From Ascarosepion bandense (lineage: Eukaryota > Mollusca > Cephalopoda > Sepiida > Sepiidae): a DNA stretch of 64,000 nucleotides. Each line of letters begins with the position of its first letter. Within the stretch, counting starts at the first letter, position 1. This document shows, piece by piece, positions 43,000-54,681 of the stretch. The position numbers and the translations under genes were made by a program. The stretch spans positions 6,687,001 through 6,751,000 of the forward strand of contig JBBBDQ010000750.1 of NCBI GenBank assembly GCA_037127315.1, read 5' to 3'. The notes under the pieces were generated by a model. It ran no database searches and was not told where the DNA came from. It saw nothing but the letters and a program-made list of their open reading frames with translations.

Positions 43000-43290
43000 A
43001 GGGTTTGCATAGGGTCAACACTTCTACCTGTAAAAGATTCAAGTTCTAGAAGCATTGATGACCTCCTTGTCAATGGTGAGGAGTTGTTGATGGCCTATGC
43101 TTCACTGAGAGTGATGGGATCTTAAGACACGCAATCCAAGCCCAGAAGTCACTCAAGGCAAAGGGTTACTAAATGAGGTTGTTGTATGAAAATGAGAAGC
43201 ATCTTAAAAAGTATCTTACATAATCAAAGAGCATAGAGAGAGATTTGCTTAGCATTTCTGGAGAGCTAATGACAAAATTGTTAGAGAAAT
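43000..43290. other. Unassigned, possible retroelement fragment
   Basis: A stretch with codon-like content (SSRSIDDLLVNGEELLM-like on the + strand) that I cannot place. Confidence 0.25.
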
Positions 43291-43559
43291 TATTTTGTCA
43301 AGCAGGTTTGTGATGAAATAAACACTATTCCTCTTCTTTTTAACAAAAATAAACTGCATTTAGCAGCAAGGTCTGATTGGGAGGTTACAAGAAACATGCA
43401 ACCACCTCCTAATTGCTGTTGTCCCCAGGTCCACCTTGACCCAGAGTGGTAGCACCTGTTAGGGTCCCAGCTATGGGCAAATAGTTTATCCCAAGCTGAT
43501 GTCAAAACACTATGAAAATATAAAAATAGACTTTTATAGAAATATATACATAAAAATAG

Positions 43560-43690
43560 AGTTTTATTGTAAAAATTCCAGGAGTACATTTTTGAAGGAA
43601 AAAATGACTTACCAGCAATAAATTTTTGAAGGAAAAAAAAGTATAACCAGTCATACATTTTTGAGGGAAAATAAAATATTGCAAGCAATG
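43560..43690. repeat. Short imperfect tandem repeat
   Basis: Three copies of ACATTTTTGAAGGAAAAAA-like sequence at about 50-bp spacing (43588, 43617, 43652). Confidence 0.6.
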
Positions 43691-43710
43691 TGTTTTAGAA
43701 AGAGAATACA

Positions 43711-44487
43711 GCAGACCTGAAGGAAACTACCACCACCTATAAATTTGTTGTTTTTCATTTTTTTAAAACTTTTTTCAGCGCAGTCTTATCAGTTATTACA
43801 TAAAGTTTCCGATTAATAAATAAATTTGAAAAAATTTCAATATTTAAGCAATTTGAGCGGGGGTTTCTTATACAATGTTATAGTAAATTGAAACTCCATT
43901 ATGGAACCACTTGCATTGGGGTTGCTTTGTTTTGTTTTTTTTGGATGAGTTGTTGCTCTTGTTTTTATCTTTTTCAAGTTTTCTTTAATTCTTACGATGA
44001 CATCTTCCTCGGAAACTCTAAGAATCGCTTTATTCAAAAATTTCACAAAGGATTCAGGAGTTAAATATGCACAAGCAAAAAAGTTAATTGCACAGGATCG
44101 ATTTACTATAAGGTTGTATGAAAAACTGAGCCCCCCACCCTAAAATTGTTTAAATTTTTACAAATTTTTTTGTCAATCGGAAAGTTTAGGGTTTAATCAA
44201 TAAAATTGCAGTGAAAAATGTAAAAAAAAAATGATAATTAACCAATTTACAGGTGGTGGTTATGTCATACTGGTGAGTGGTTCCAAAATGGAGGAACGAT
44301 TTACTGTAAATGTTGTATGAAAAACTGATCCCTCCCCTAAAATTGTTGAAATATTGAAATTTTTCCAAATTTTTTTTTGTCAGTCAAAAGTTTAGGGTGT
44401 AATTGATAAGACTGCACTGAAACAAGTAAAAAACAAAAAAGAAAAATAACAAATTTAAAGGTGGTGATAGTCTCCTTCAGGTCTGCC
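43711..44487. mobile_element. 777-bp long-TIR element
   Basis: The left arm 43711-43885 is the reverse complement of 44310-44487 (ends GCAGACCTGAAGGA), about 175 bp of inverted repeat. An 8-9-bp near-identical direct repeat (GAGAATACA at 43702-43710, GAGAATATA at 44488-44496) flanks it. The inner part has a direct duplication (44095 and 44297 blocks, GATTTACT-TAA then GTTGTATGAAAAACTGA). Long TIRs with a 9-bp duplication would fit a non-autonomous Mutator-like element; hAT or foldback types are alternatives. No transposase. Confidence 0.65.
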
Positions 44488-44489
44488 GA

Positions 44490-44900
44490 GAATATATACC
44501 AGCAATGCCTCTGACTCAACAAAAAACACTTTACAAAAATACGTCAAAGAAAGCTGATATGCAAACTTGTTTCTTACAAAGAATATATGTTCTATTCATA
44601 CAAATCTACTGTAAAAATTTTGTCGGCATTAAATAACCCATTAAGGTGTTGATATGCTGTAAAACAAATCAAACTTTTTGATAAAGCAGCTCTTTGGAAG
44701 AAGCTATCCAAATGGAACCTTCTTCTTTCTTACTAATGGTGAGTGAACAGTTGACCAAACGACACTTATATAATTATTGTGCAGGGAATTATAATGTTAA
44801 TGAGCTGTTACATCTGTAATTGCTTATGGTTTTGTGATTCTTGTTACTGGAAGCTATCAAATCAATATTTTAAATAAAACATGTAAATTCTATACTAACA
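44490..44900. other. Unassigned intron
   Basis: No feature recognised. Confidence 0.35.
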
Positions 44901-44919
44901 GTTTCATTTCTTGCACTTT

Positions 44920-45035
44920 TTGCTTGTGGAACATCTTTCCAGCTCCATGCTTTCCAGCCAATTTTAATCTGTGAAAATTTAAATACAATGTCAATTGCAA
45001 TCTATTGTCCTCCTGGTTACTCTTTCTATATTCTC
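44920..45035 (+). pseudogene. LINE 3' fragment
   Basis: GCTTGTGGAACATCTTTCC ... AAATTTAAATACAATGTCAA matches the C-terminal end of the LINE at 13582-13920 and stops at the satellite. Confidence 0.55.
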
Positions 45036-45245
45036 ACGTCTATTGAACAGGTTAAGAGGCTTATCCCTTGTTTCTGTTTAGGATGTGGTTTCCGGCTTTC
45101 TCTTTTCCAATCTTCTCACTTTGTTTTTTTTTTTTTTCAATTGGAGTAGATAGATCTATCACCCGGTTCACACTCCACCCACATCTATTGAACAGGTTAA
45201 GAGGCTCATCCCTTTTTCCCTGTTTAGGATGTGGTTTCCGATTCA
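45030..45245 (+). repeat. 153-bp satellite, about 1.4 units
   Basis: Two starts of the TATTGAACAGGTTAAGAGGC block, at about 45043 and 45186, with the CAATTGGAGTAGATAGA and CCCGGTTCACACTCC blocks between them. Confidence 0.85.
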
Positions 45246-45249
45246 AACA

Positions 45250-45790
45250 ATGTAAATAATTACAATACTTCGTCTCAAAAATATAGACAGATTCTGAAAA
45301 AGGTCAAAGTGTTCAACAGTGAAACATTGTGAATAAGGCAACTAAGATAAGCACAGCAATTCAAACAATGTAAATGATTGCAATACCTTATATTAGAAAC
45401 ATAAACAGATTCTGAAGAATGAAAAAAGTTTACCACAGCCAAAATATGAAAATGGCAACAAAGATGAAGAATACTAACAACCAACATATTGAAATTATTT
45501 GTTTGAAAATTATTATTAATTGATACTCATATTTAAGTAGATATTCTGTTTTTAATCAAACAGAATATTCATTTCTACCAGCCTGATTATTTAAAATAAA
45601 TTTTGTTATGAAAATGTATGTCATTCAGTGGGATTCAAACTTGCAACCCCTATACAACGTAAATAATTACAATACCTTATCTCAGAAATATGTACAGATT
45701 CTAACAAAGGTCAAAGTGTACAACACGCAAAATGTTGTGAATATGGCAACAAAGATATGGATAAAAATCTAAACCATCTGATCCTTAAAA
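45250..45790. repeat. Tandem AATAATTACAATAC repeats and a hairpin repeat
   Basis: A unit of about 115 bp (AATAATTACAATACTTCGTC, ATAGACAGATTCTGA, a CAGTGAAACATTGTG phrase, GGCAAC-AAGAT) occurs at 45254, 45367 and 45657. 45519-45640 is a different repeat with an internal hairpin (ATTCTGTTTTTAATCAAACAGAAT region) whose inverted copy lies at 63825-63945. Confidence 0.6.
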
Positions 45791-46285
45791 TTAAAATAAA
45801 TGAATGGCATTGCTTTCCAGTTTGTAGGAAATACGCTCATTGCTTTTCTCTTTTAAAAAACTCTGGAAAACCATCTGTTCTTTCAAATTAAAATAAATAA
45901 ATGACATTGCTTTCCAGTATGTCGGAAATACTCTTCTTGCCTTTCTGTTTTTATAACTCTGGAAAACCATCTAATACTTCAAATTAAAATAAATAAATGG
46001 CATTGCTTTCCAGTTTGTAGGAAATACTCTTCTTGCCTTTCTGTTTTTTATAACTCTTGAAAACCATCTGATCCTTCAAATGAAAATAAATAAATGACAT
46101 TGCTTTCCAGTATGTAGGAAATACTCTTCTTGCCTTTCTGTATTTAATAACTCTGGAAAAGCATTTGATTCTTCAAATTAAAATAAATAAATGGCTTTGC
46201 TTTCCAGTTCATAGGAAATACTCTTCTTGCCTTTCTGTTTTTTTATAACGCTGGAAAAGCATCTGATCCTTCAAATTTTTGATCT
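45790..46285. repeat. 97-bp tandem array, five units
   Basis: CATTGCTTTCCAG (or its variant) occurs at 45808, 45905, 46001, 46098 and 46195, i.e. 96-97 bp apart. Units contain CTCTGGAAAACCATCTGAT and CTTCAAATTAAAATAAATAA. Confidence 0.9.
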
Positions 46286-46334
46286 ATTATTTTTCTTCCT
46301 CATTTTGGTAAAGTACTATAGCATACACAGTAAG

Positions 46335-47100
46335 GAAACTACCAGACCTACAGAAGGTAGCTGAAGAGAGTCACAAGAAAGGACTACAAATAAACTGCAA
46401 GAAGATAGAATGCATGGTTGTCAGTAAAAAGGGCAGCCGAATATGCCAAATACATGTTGGGGATACTAATATCAGGCAGGTAGAAAAATTTAAATACCTG
46501 GGAAGTATAACAGAAGACAGAAAGTGTGACACAGAGATCCAAAAACAAATTGGCATGGCGAAGGAAGCATTCCAGAAGTTGCGTAATGTATTAAGAAACT
46601 GGACAATTTTGCTAGAAACAAAGAAGAGAGTACTGGATTGCTATATGATGTCAGGTCTTCAATATGGCGGTGAATGCTTGGACAATATCATCAAAGATGA
46701 AGGAAAAACTTGAGGCAACTGAAATGTTGTTCTACAGAAGGATGCTGTGAATATCCTGGATCGAGCATGTGAACAATGATGAGGTTTTGGAAATGATGGA
46801 AATGAAAAGGAAATTAATACTGAGCATCAGGAAGAGAAAGCAGAAGTTCCTGGGACATGCAACAAGAAAAGAGGGCTTGGAGAACCTGATACTAACAGGT
46901 CAGATAGAGGGAAAAAAAGAGACAGGGGAAAGCAGAGGATAACGTATCTGAAGGACCTAACAGGTGGTTGATGGAATGAGGGTTGCATGGTGTAATAGGA
47001 GAAGGTGTGCTAAGAGCCACCAGGGATAGGGAGACGTGGAAAGCCATGACCGCCTACGTCCAGAAGGGACAGGGCACATTGAAGAAGAAGAAGAAGAATA
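46335..47100 (+). pseudogene. RTE-type LINE 3' copy
   Basis: From a KKGSRICQIHV-like start through KFKYLGSITEDRKCDTEI, IGMAKEAFQKL, LLETKKRVLDCYMMSGLQYGGEC, then frameshifted to the family end and a (GAA)n tail at 47083-47098. About the same span as the copy at 16355. Confidence 0.8.
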
Positions 47101-47279
47101 GAGGCTCTAATCAACATCAGATTGGTTAAGCATCACACTTTACATTGATTTCTTTCTGACAAACAATATAGCTTTCACTGCTCTAGATTAAGTTCTGAAA
47201 TATTAATAAAAGTGTGAAATTATCAGTTGAGAACTTTTGTCATTAACCTTACAAGGATGTAGTAGCACTGAAAATTTGT

Positions 47280-48110
47280 TCACAAATTCTCCTCCAGCAG
47301 CTTCTTTTTTCACACTTCCCGCCTGTGGAATTCTCTTCCGCATACTTGCTTTCCCTCCAGTTGCAGTCTCCAAGAATTTAAATTTCAATAGTCATCTCTT
47401 ATCTCACTAACTTACATCCTCTCTCTCATGCTTTTTTCTTCGTCCACCCCATGATGTTAAGTGGCCTTGACTTTGCAGTTGCATACCTTGATGATATTTT
47501 GCTGAGAAGTAGAAACACAGAGGAAGATAAGAAACATTTTCGAAGTGTTTAAAAGAATTCAGAACTATGGATTCCAGCTAAGAGATAAAAAGTGTGAATT
47601 ATTTATGGACAAGATTATGTAGTTGGGATAGATTATTGACAAGAATGGTAGGAGACCAGATCCAATACACACTAGTGCAATTAAGGATATGTCAGCTCCA
47701 GAAAATGTCAGCTCCCTACAGAGTTTCCTGGGATTAGTTAGCTACTACAATGTTTTTGTGAAAAACATTCACCGTTTAAGAGTGCCTCTAGATAAACTTT
47801 TGAAGAAAAATTTAAAATGGATTTAGATGTCAGAGTGCCAAGAAGCATTTCAAAAACATAAAAAAATATCCTAACTTCAGATTTATTTTTGGCACACTAT
47901 GATACTAAAATAGAATTGATTGGGCCAAGTAACACAAGTGCATATGGTATTGAAGCTTGTATCATGCATAAATTCTCTTCCTTCTACTCCCTTCCTGACA
48001 CCCCCTGCAACTTCTCACTCCTTATAACATTCCTTCTATGTACCCCCCTGCACAACAGTGGCAATAAAATGCCTTGCTTGGGGCAACACGATTATGAAAA
48101 AGAAATTCAC
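47280..48110 (+). pseudogene. LINE 3' end carrying a gypsy fragment
   Basis: 47280-47450 and 47976-48110 together make a normal LINE 3' end (CGCCTGTGGAATTCTCTTCC ... CGTCCACCCC, then TCTTCCTTCTACTCCCTTCC ... GCCTTGCTTGGGGCAA). The gypsy piece 47451-47975 is spliced precisely between them with no LTR, no poly(A) and no clear target duplication. Confidence 0.75.
47451..47975 (+). pseudogene. Ty3/gypsy RT-RNase H fragment, copy 1
   Basis: Encodes MLSGLDFAVAYLDDILLRS (the RT YLDD catalytic box), the LRDKKCELFMDKI block, LQSFLGLVSYYNVFVKNIH and PLDKLLKKNLKW, then a DLFLAHYDT start of RNase H. In-frame stops occur after the DKI block and after NLKWI. The same stops are present in copy 2 (51089-51601), with the same start point and the same end point. 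Confidence 0.85.
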
Positions 48111-48549
48111 TGATAGCTAAGAGCTCGACAACAATTGACAAATAAACAAGAAGTATTAATAGTTATTACTGAAAGTGTCTTTAAATATTTATGTCCTTGT
48201 TATTGTTTTACATATATTAAAGGTGTTCAACAGGTTTTGGCATGCTGATATTATATCTATGCTGTCTCTGGCCAAATTTTTGATCTGATCCACTCTTTCT
48301 CCACAAATTGTACAATGTCTTGTTGAATTACTACTCTTTCAGATTCTTGCACGTCAATTTTGGTCTCCTTCTTGGACTTTGCTTCAAGTGACATTATATT
48401 TCTTAATTGTGTTATCTTCGTTCAATGCAACAATGACATAACAGTGGCAATGAGGATTCAAATTCATATGGAAAAAAACTTTTTCTTCTCATTCATTTAA
48501 CAGTAGTGAAAGAGAATGTGAATTCAAACATAAAAAAATTCTTCTTAGT

Positions 48550-48865
48550 TGTGCAAACATAATACGCTATGAAAGAATTGAAGTTAAATTATTCCGCAAC
48601 AACAAGAATTACAGAAGATATTGTTATAACAAATGCAAAAACAGATAAAGGCAATCCTGAAAATGCAAATTCAATTTCATTTTCACCAGATTCAGTTGCT
48701 AATTTGATTAGTGAATTTAAATACTTCCTAGAAAAAAACATTACGTTCATATCATACTTTAGAAGGTACAAGAAAATTTTCAGAGAAGAATGTCAAGGAT
48801 TGTCAGATGTTATTTTTTGTTATAAAAATTGTACGCTGTTGAGCATGAAAAATATATAAATTTTT
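48550..48865 (+). pseudogene. Gypsy gag N-terminal fragment
   Basis: A 96-codon frame contains FSPDSVANLISEFKYFLEK and SYFRRYKKIFREEC, a pattern typical of gag in K02A2.6-type Ty3 elements (ISEF-Y ... RY-D-F). It stops before the capsid core, which reappears at 50150. Confidence 0.55.
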
Positions 48866-49084
48866 GTTGTATATCTATCTGTATACAGGAATGGGATATT
48901 TCTATTCTCTTATATACGCGGACACTATTGGAGTAGAGGGTAGAGTAATTATACTGATTAACAGATATTAGTTGTTTATTTACTTCATGCAGCGTGTGAG
49001 TCTTGTATTTGTGATATACTATTGTACTCAACCTGTGTTTTGGTGATTACTAATGCAGTAACCTTTTAGGATTATAACTGTGGT

Positions 49085-49340
49085 GACAAAGAACATGAAG
49101 ATTCTGCAGTGACCAAAATACAACATTGGCAACAAAGATTGTGCAGTTTGATTAGATTATAACATTGTCATTGAAGATTGTGCTGTTGACAAAAATGCAA
49201 TATTTTGATGTCAAGGATTATGGCTTTGGGCAAATTCAGCATTTTGGCAACAAAGTTTGTGGTGTTCACCAATACAACATTTTGGTGATGAAGATTTTGG
49301 TGACAAGATTTTTTGGTGGAGAAAATGTTTGCCAACCTTA
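49085..49340 (+). repeat. Degenerate minisatellite of primer-site-like units
   Basis: Units of about 45-50 bp contain ACAACATTGGCAACAAAGAT-like sequence (49122, 49163, 49239, 49275). The phrase resembles the tRNA primer-binding region that follows Ty3 LTRs here, so it may have arisen by expansion of a leader. Confidence 0.5.
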
Positions 49341-49834
49341 AAAAAAAAAATCACCAACATAACATTCAAAGAAAAAAGTTATCTCATCAAACAAAAGTTT
49401 TCATGTAAAAATATACCAAGGAACATTGCTAAAGGAAGATTAAAAGTAAAAAAAAATATAAAGCAATTTTTTGGCTACAAAATATTTTCAAAGATTACAT
49501 GATATAAAGCAGTTATGCAAAACACATCAGTCAAAAGGAAAAAAAAATATATATATATCGCTTGCACTTGAGTCCTGTTGAGAGAGGAAAATTTCATAAA
49601 TAATAGCTATTTATGGCTTTGTGCTATGTTCTCTGGTTACTGTGTAGAATGTCCATTCAAAGCGGTTATCAGATAGAACGCATTTGCTGTTGGCATTGTT
49701 TACATTTTGTAAAATATATTACACACCATGAAATTGGCCTTTCTTTGATGTTGCACCTCTGGTGTGGTGGGTGAATATCTGACTGCTATAAAATCAGTCA
49801 GGTTTCAGTCCTTGCTTGCGGCAAAACAATTAAT

Positions 49835-49895
49835 CTAGCTTCACTGAAGAGCTGTGATACAGTAAAACAAGCTTGTCTGCTTGACAATATATATA
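49835..49895 (+). ncRNA. Decayed hammerhead-like motif, Penelope-type end
   Basis: CTGAAGA (49844-49850), stem GCTGT-GAT-ACAGT (49851-49863), AAAA in place of GAAA, then the short palindromic stem and GTC, followed by TA repeats. It shares the stem II sequence with 63260-63272; two core changes predict no activity. Confidence 0.5.
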
Positions 49896-50094
49896 TAGTA
49901 ATATATATAGATATGCATATTTGCAAAAAAAAAATGAAGGAGCTTAAAAAAGTTGTTTGATGTTGTAAAGTAACAACTGGAAGAACAAAAACAGCTAGAA
50001 CAATGGCTCAAAAAATTGTTTATGAGATTGTGAAAAAGGGTTTTCAAGTAGCATTAATGATGATTTCAGTGTTTTTTCCCAGGAATCTATCATG

Positions 50095-50935
50095 AAAGTG
50101 ATAACAAAATTAACTCCAGGCCTGAGGAAAATGTAACTTTTACATTATATTACTGCAAATGCAAAGACATTTACAAAATTGACTGCATAAATTGGTCGGA
50201 CCAGAAAAAGGTTAGACTGATTTTACAAAAATTAAGTGATGTCAAATATGCAAAGTTCTACCAAAGAAGACAAGAGACTTAACATTTAATGAAACTGTTA
50301 TGTTACTTTCGAAACTATTCAGCCTGAAAATGTCATTATTTCACAAGAGATGGAAATGTCTGAATTTACTGAAAAATGACAAGGAAGACTTCACTATGTT
50401 TGCAAGTATTGTGAACAATCAGTGTGAGGAATTCAAATTGGCAGAACTAAACCCTGACAATTTCAAATGTTTAATATTTGAACAAAGTTTAGCATCAGCT
50501 AAAGTCACGGAAATTAGGAAGAAGGATTCTGAACAAAAATGTCAAGTTACAATTAGACAGTGGTTCTAATTTAAGCATAATTAATATTTATACTTGAAGG
50601 AAAATAGTAAAATCAATATTAATGGTTTCAAAAAGATAGCTTGTAGTCTCACAGGTGAGAAAATTAAATTTGTAGGTGAATTTATTGCGAATGTAAAAAG
50701 ATGTTAAAATTAAAAATATTTGTAATGAAAAAGCCAATAATCTTTTTGGTACAGATTGGATACAAAAATTTAAATTATGGAACTGTTGGATCAATTCATT
50801 TTGCCAAAAAGTTAGTTCTTCCAATGAAACAGAAGCTTTAAAAAGAGAATTAAAAAATAAATTCCCAGAGGTATTTTCTGGTGGGTTTGGCATGTGTAAC
50901 TTAGCACAGCTCAGTGGAGGTAAGATTTTTTTTCC
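50095..50935 (+). pseudogene. Gypsy gag and protease-RT junction
   Basis: WSDQKKVRLILQKLSDV (about 50193), then FHKRWKCLNLLKNDKEDF and VNNQCEEFKLAELNPDNFKCLIFEQ (50350-50490) are capsid-like. After stops, a NLFGTDWIQKFKLW phrase (about 50735) is the end of the protease, and LKNKFPEVFSGGFG (50850) is the RT N-terminal lead-in. Confidence 0.75.
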
Positions 50936-51720
50936 AAAATAGACCTTAGTGATGCATATCTTCAAATTCAAGTCGATGAAGAATTTTCAAAATTATTGAC
51001 CATAAATACACACAGAGAATTATATAAATTTAAATGGTTGCTGTTTGGCATTAAAGTTGCTCCAGCTATCTTCCAGCAAGTCATTGACATGATGTTAAGT
51101 GGTCTTGACTTTGCAGTTGCATACCTTGATGATATTTTACTGAGAAGTAAAAGATAAGAAACGTTTTTGAAGTGTTTAAGAGAATTCAGAACTATGGATT
51201 CCAGCTAAGAGACAAAATGTGTGAATTCTTTATGGACAAGATTATGTAGTTGGGATAGATTATTGACAAGAATGGTAGGAGACCAGATCCAATACACACT
51301 AGTACTATTAAGGATATGCCAGCTTCAGAAAATGTCAGCTCCCTACAGAGTTTCCTGGGACTAGTTAACTACTACAATATTTTTGTGAAAAACATGCACC
51401 ATTTAAGAGTGCCTCTAGATAAACTTTTGAAGAAAAATTTAAAATGGATTTAGATGTCAGAGTGCCAAGAAAAATTTCAAAAACATAAAAAATGTCCTAA
51501 CTTCAGATTTATTTTTGGCACACTATGATACTAAAAAAGAATTGATTGGGGCAAGTAACACGAGTGCATATGGTATTGAAGCTTGTATCATGCATAAATT
51601 CACTGACTGGCAAGAATTATTTGAACTGTGGAATTGGCTGATTAATTCATGTGAGAACAATTCTGTGAAAAAGTTCATTATTCTTCAGTGGGAAAGATTA
51701 CAGCTAAAGAAATACTGAGT
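50936..51720 (+). pseudogene. Gypsy RT-RNase H fragment, copy 2
   Basis: IDLSDAYLQIQVDEEFSKLLTI (palm motif), then LLFGIKVAPAIFQQVIDMML, AYLDDILL (catalytic YLDD), then the same stretch as copy 1 with the same stops. After 51601 it continues with HKFTDWQELFEL and a frame ending at 51718. About 100 residues between the lead-in and the palm motif are deleted. Confidence 0.85.
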
Positions 51721-53060
51721 AAGCTAAAAAATAAATTTTCTCAGAGGAGTTGGGAAAATGTACAAAGTCAAAGGTGTATTTTAAAGAAGATGAAAATTTG
51801 AGACCAGTTTTTAAGCCTAAAAGAAAGATACCTTTTGCTGTTTTGAACTGTTAATACTAAACTTGATAGGTTAGAAAACTGCGGAGTTATTAAAAAAATA
51901 GATAATTCTGAATGGGCCACATCTCCGGTTTATATTAGAAAGAAAAATAATACGATTCATTTATGTGTGGATTTTTTATTGCTTCCTCTTACATGTATGT
52001 CCCCTACCAACTCCAGAGAATATATGTGCCAAATTAAATGGTAGTAATTTAAAAAAAAATTTGCCCTCATCCACTTCAATTTGAAGTGGATGAGGAATAT
52101 CAGAAGTACTTGACAATACATATAAAGGACTCTACAGATTTAAAAGATTACCTTTCAGTGTAAAGTTAGCACCAGGTATTTTCCAGCAAATAATGGATAC
52201 TATGTTGGCTGGACTAGACAGTACTGTCGCTTGCATACTTATTAAGAGTGCTACAAAAATAAAATACTTAAAACTAATTCAACAAGTATTTCAGAGACTA
52301 TATGATTATGGATTAAATATCAGTGAACAGAAATGTCAAATAAGCAATGAAGAAGGAAAGAGCCATTAAGAAATCACCCCACCCCGACAAATTCGATAAA
52401 AATTTAATTGTTTCTCAGATTAGTAAATTATTATAATATTCATGAGCCGGATATGTACAAATTGTGAGCACCTCTAAATAATTTACTTAAGATACTTATG
52501 AAATGGAATTGGTCAGTCAGTCAGTCATTTAAGTGCCATATGTGATACACACTTGGGTGATCATGTTGTGATAGAGACATGACTGACTGGGCAGAAGATT
52601 ATCCTGCAGTAGGTTACAATTGCTTTCTGTAGTAGACTGATTGCCAGCCAAGGCTATAGAACCCAATCTGTCCTGTTCTTTAACCATAACTGGAGTGAAG
52701 AGATGGATTAATACCTTTCCCAAGGATATTTGTGCATAAGTGAATGCAAGGAATTCAACAGGAATTCGAACTTGGATGCTTAATTTGTCATCTCGAGTCG
52801 ATATCTACTGCATCACAATGCACAATTGGTCAGTAGAATGTGAAAAGGCTTTTGAAGAAACTAAAAAACTGCTGACTTAGAGTTATTGCTGACACATTGC
52901 GACCAACAGAGACAAATAATAGTAACGTTGATGGTGGGCAAATATGGTATAGAAGTAGTAATAGGCTATAAATTCAAAGACAGTCTAGTGAAAGCAGTCA
53001 TCTATGATTGCTTCACTGAAATCTGAAAGCAGGAGTAAAAGCCTTGTGTTTAAAACAATT
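51721..53060 (+). pseudogene. Gypsy RT-RNase H, second overlapping copy
   Basis: Starts again at the RT lead-in (LKNKF), then NLRPVFKPKRKIPF, TKLDRLENCGVIKKIDNSEWATSPVYI and a decayed palm/YLDD region. KWNWSVECEKAFEETKKLL is split by the SINE at 52518. It is more diverged from copy 2 than copy 1 is, so it belongs to an older or separate element. Confidence 0.7.
52518..52823 (-). mobile_element. tRNA-derived SINE in gypsy RNase H
   Basis: A complete reverse copy with a perfect 11-bp duplication AATTGGTCAGT (52507-52517 and 52824-52834). Confidence 0.92.
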
Positions 53061-53269
53061 AAAAATTTGCTGGTCATGATAGATTTATTAAGATTAATTT
53101 TAAAAAAAGATACATTTATTCAAAATATTATGATGTTGAGTCAAAACGAAGTAACACTAAAAGCATCTCTGACAACAATAATATAAAATTTTCTATTTGT
53201 GATGGAGTACTTTTGTATGTGGAATGAGTAGTAATCCTGCTGTCACTATAAAAATGATCTTGAAACAAT

Positions 53270-54026
53270 TCTACATAGAACATGAATGAATAGTGAAGAT
53301 AAAGTCCCTGATGAGAAGCTAGATTTACTGGCCAAAGTTCAACAAAGCTATGGAAAATACAGTAAGAAACTTTGATGGTTGTAATTCATCAGCAAACTCA
53401 TCACCTATAAATTATCAGGTAAGGCCAAGCACTGATAAACTGTGAGAAAAACAACATATGGACTTTGCTAAACTACTAAATGGTTCATACTATTTAATTG
53501 TGGTTGACAGTTTCACAAAATGGGCCCAGGTATTGAAATATAAATGGCCGACTGCTGCAATAACAGTTAAATTCTTACACAAACTTTTTGTAAAGTTTGA
53601 AGTACCTGACAATGTGGTATCTGACAATGGAACTCAGTTTATTTCTAGTGAGTTTAAAAATTTGGACAAAATTTATGTGGTTGAACATTTGACAACACTG
53701 ATTTGTCATCTGAGATTGAATCGTTAAGCTGGGAGGTTTGTTGACACCTTCAAAAAAGCATTAAGAAGAGCTAAAAGCTTGGAAGCAGAAGGTACAAGAA
53801 TTTTTGAGTGATATAGAATGATGTCAAATGCAAATGCAGAGCTCATGTTTGCAAGGAAAGTGGATATATTTTTGACAAATTACTGCCTGAGAATAAAAAG
53901 AAAATTTCAAAATTTCAAAGTGCTAGATCATTTAAGATTGGCAATCAAGTTTTCTTTAAAAAGTTCAAAGCTGGAAAGGAAGATTGTCAGGAAGGAAAAA
54001 TAATTCAACATATTGGTTGTGTGATG
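53270..54026 (+). pseudogene. Gypsy integrase core
   Basis: HMDFAKLLNGSYYLIVVDSFTKWAQV contains the first catalytic Asp (MDFA); VVSDNGTQFISSEFKN contains the second (SDNGTQF). The third region is present only as a shifted GRFVDTFKKALRRAKS. NANAELMFARKVD and a shifted KKFKAGKEDCQEGKII follow. The frame is broken at least twice. Confidence 0.85.
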
Positions 54027-54532
54027 TTGGTTGGTTGTTTTGTTTCTATGGCATATCAACCACCGCTGGTCATTTATTGCCAACTAAATTTTTTTTTATT
54101 TATTTATTGCTGGTAATACCTTTTTTTTTCAACAATTTATTGTTGTTTTTTTATGTAAGTTTTGTGTCTAGTAATACTTTTTCTTTTCGAGAATCAAGAT
54201 TCATTGGGATTTGTTTTTAAGGGCAGGGTCCCCAAGCCCTACTCTTTTATTTAACCCATAAGTGGAGGGAAGGGACGGATTAATACCTTTCCCAAGGGTA
54301 CCAGTGTTTAAGTGAATACAGGGTATTCAACTGGAATTCGAACTCAGCTTACCGATTTCTCTTTTCGAGCCAATATCCACTGCACCACAATACACATCCG
54401 TCACTATATGCTTACAACACCTGGTATTCCCAAGCAATCACCCATCTAAGTACTGACCAAGCTCAACGTTGCTCAACTTTGGTGATCAAGCGAGAACCAG
54501 TGTATTCAATGTGATATGGCCAGAAGCCAGTA
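54027..54532 (-). mobile_element. Complete 5S rRNA-tRNA SINE with target duplication
   Basis: On the - strand it starts with a 5S-like head (54532-54398: GGCCATATCACATTGAATAC, TGATCACCAAAGTTGAGCAA, AGTACTTAGATGGGTGATTG, GGGAATACCAGGTG). The tRNA-like head (GTGTATTGTGGTGCAGTGGA) begins at about 54392, then comes the body, then a tail of about 210 bp with A-rich stretches. An 8-bp duplication GTGTGATG (54019-54026 and 54533-54540) proves a single insertion of the whole 5S-tRNA unit. Confidence 0.85.
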
Positions 54533-54681
54533 GTGTGATGTACATTGTCAAAGGTGGACAATTCCAACATAAAAGGCATGCAAACCAATTGAGGTCTAGA
54601 TATGCACAGAACAAGCAACCAGTACAATGTAATTCTCTGATGGACATACTTTATGCTACTTTTGAAGTATTTATTCCTTAA
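54533..54681 (+). pseudogene. Gypsy integrase C-terminus
   Basis: VMYIVKGGQFQHKRHANQL continues the integrase after the SINE; it ends MDILYATFEVFIP and a stop. Joining the two sides at the target duplication restores a normal order of motifs. Confidence 0.8.
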
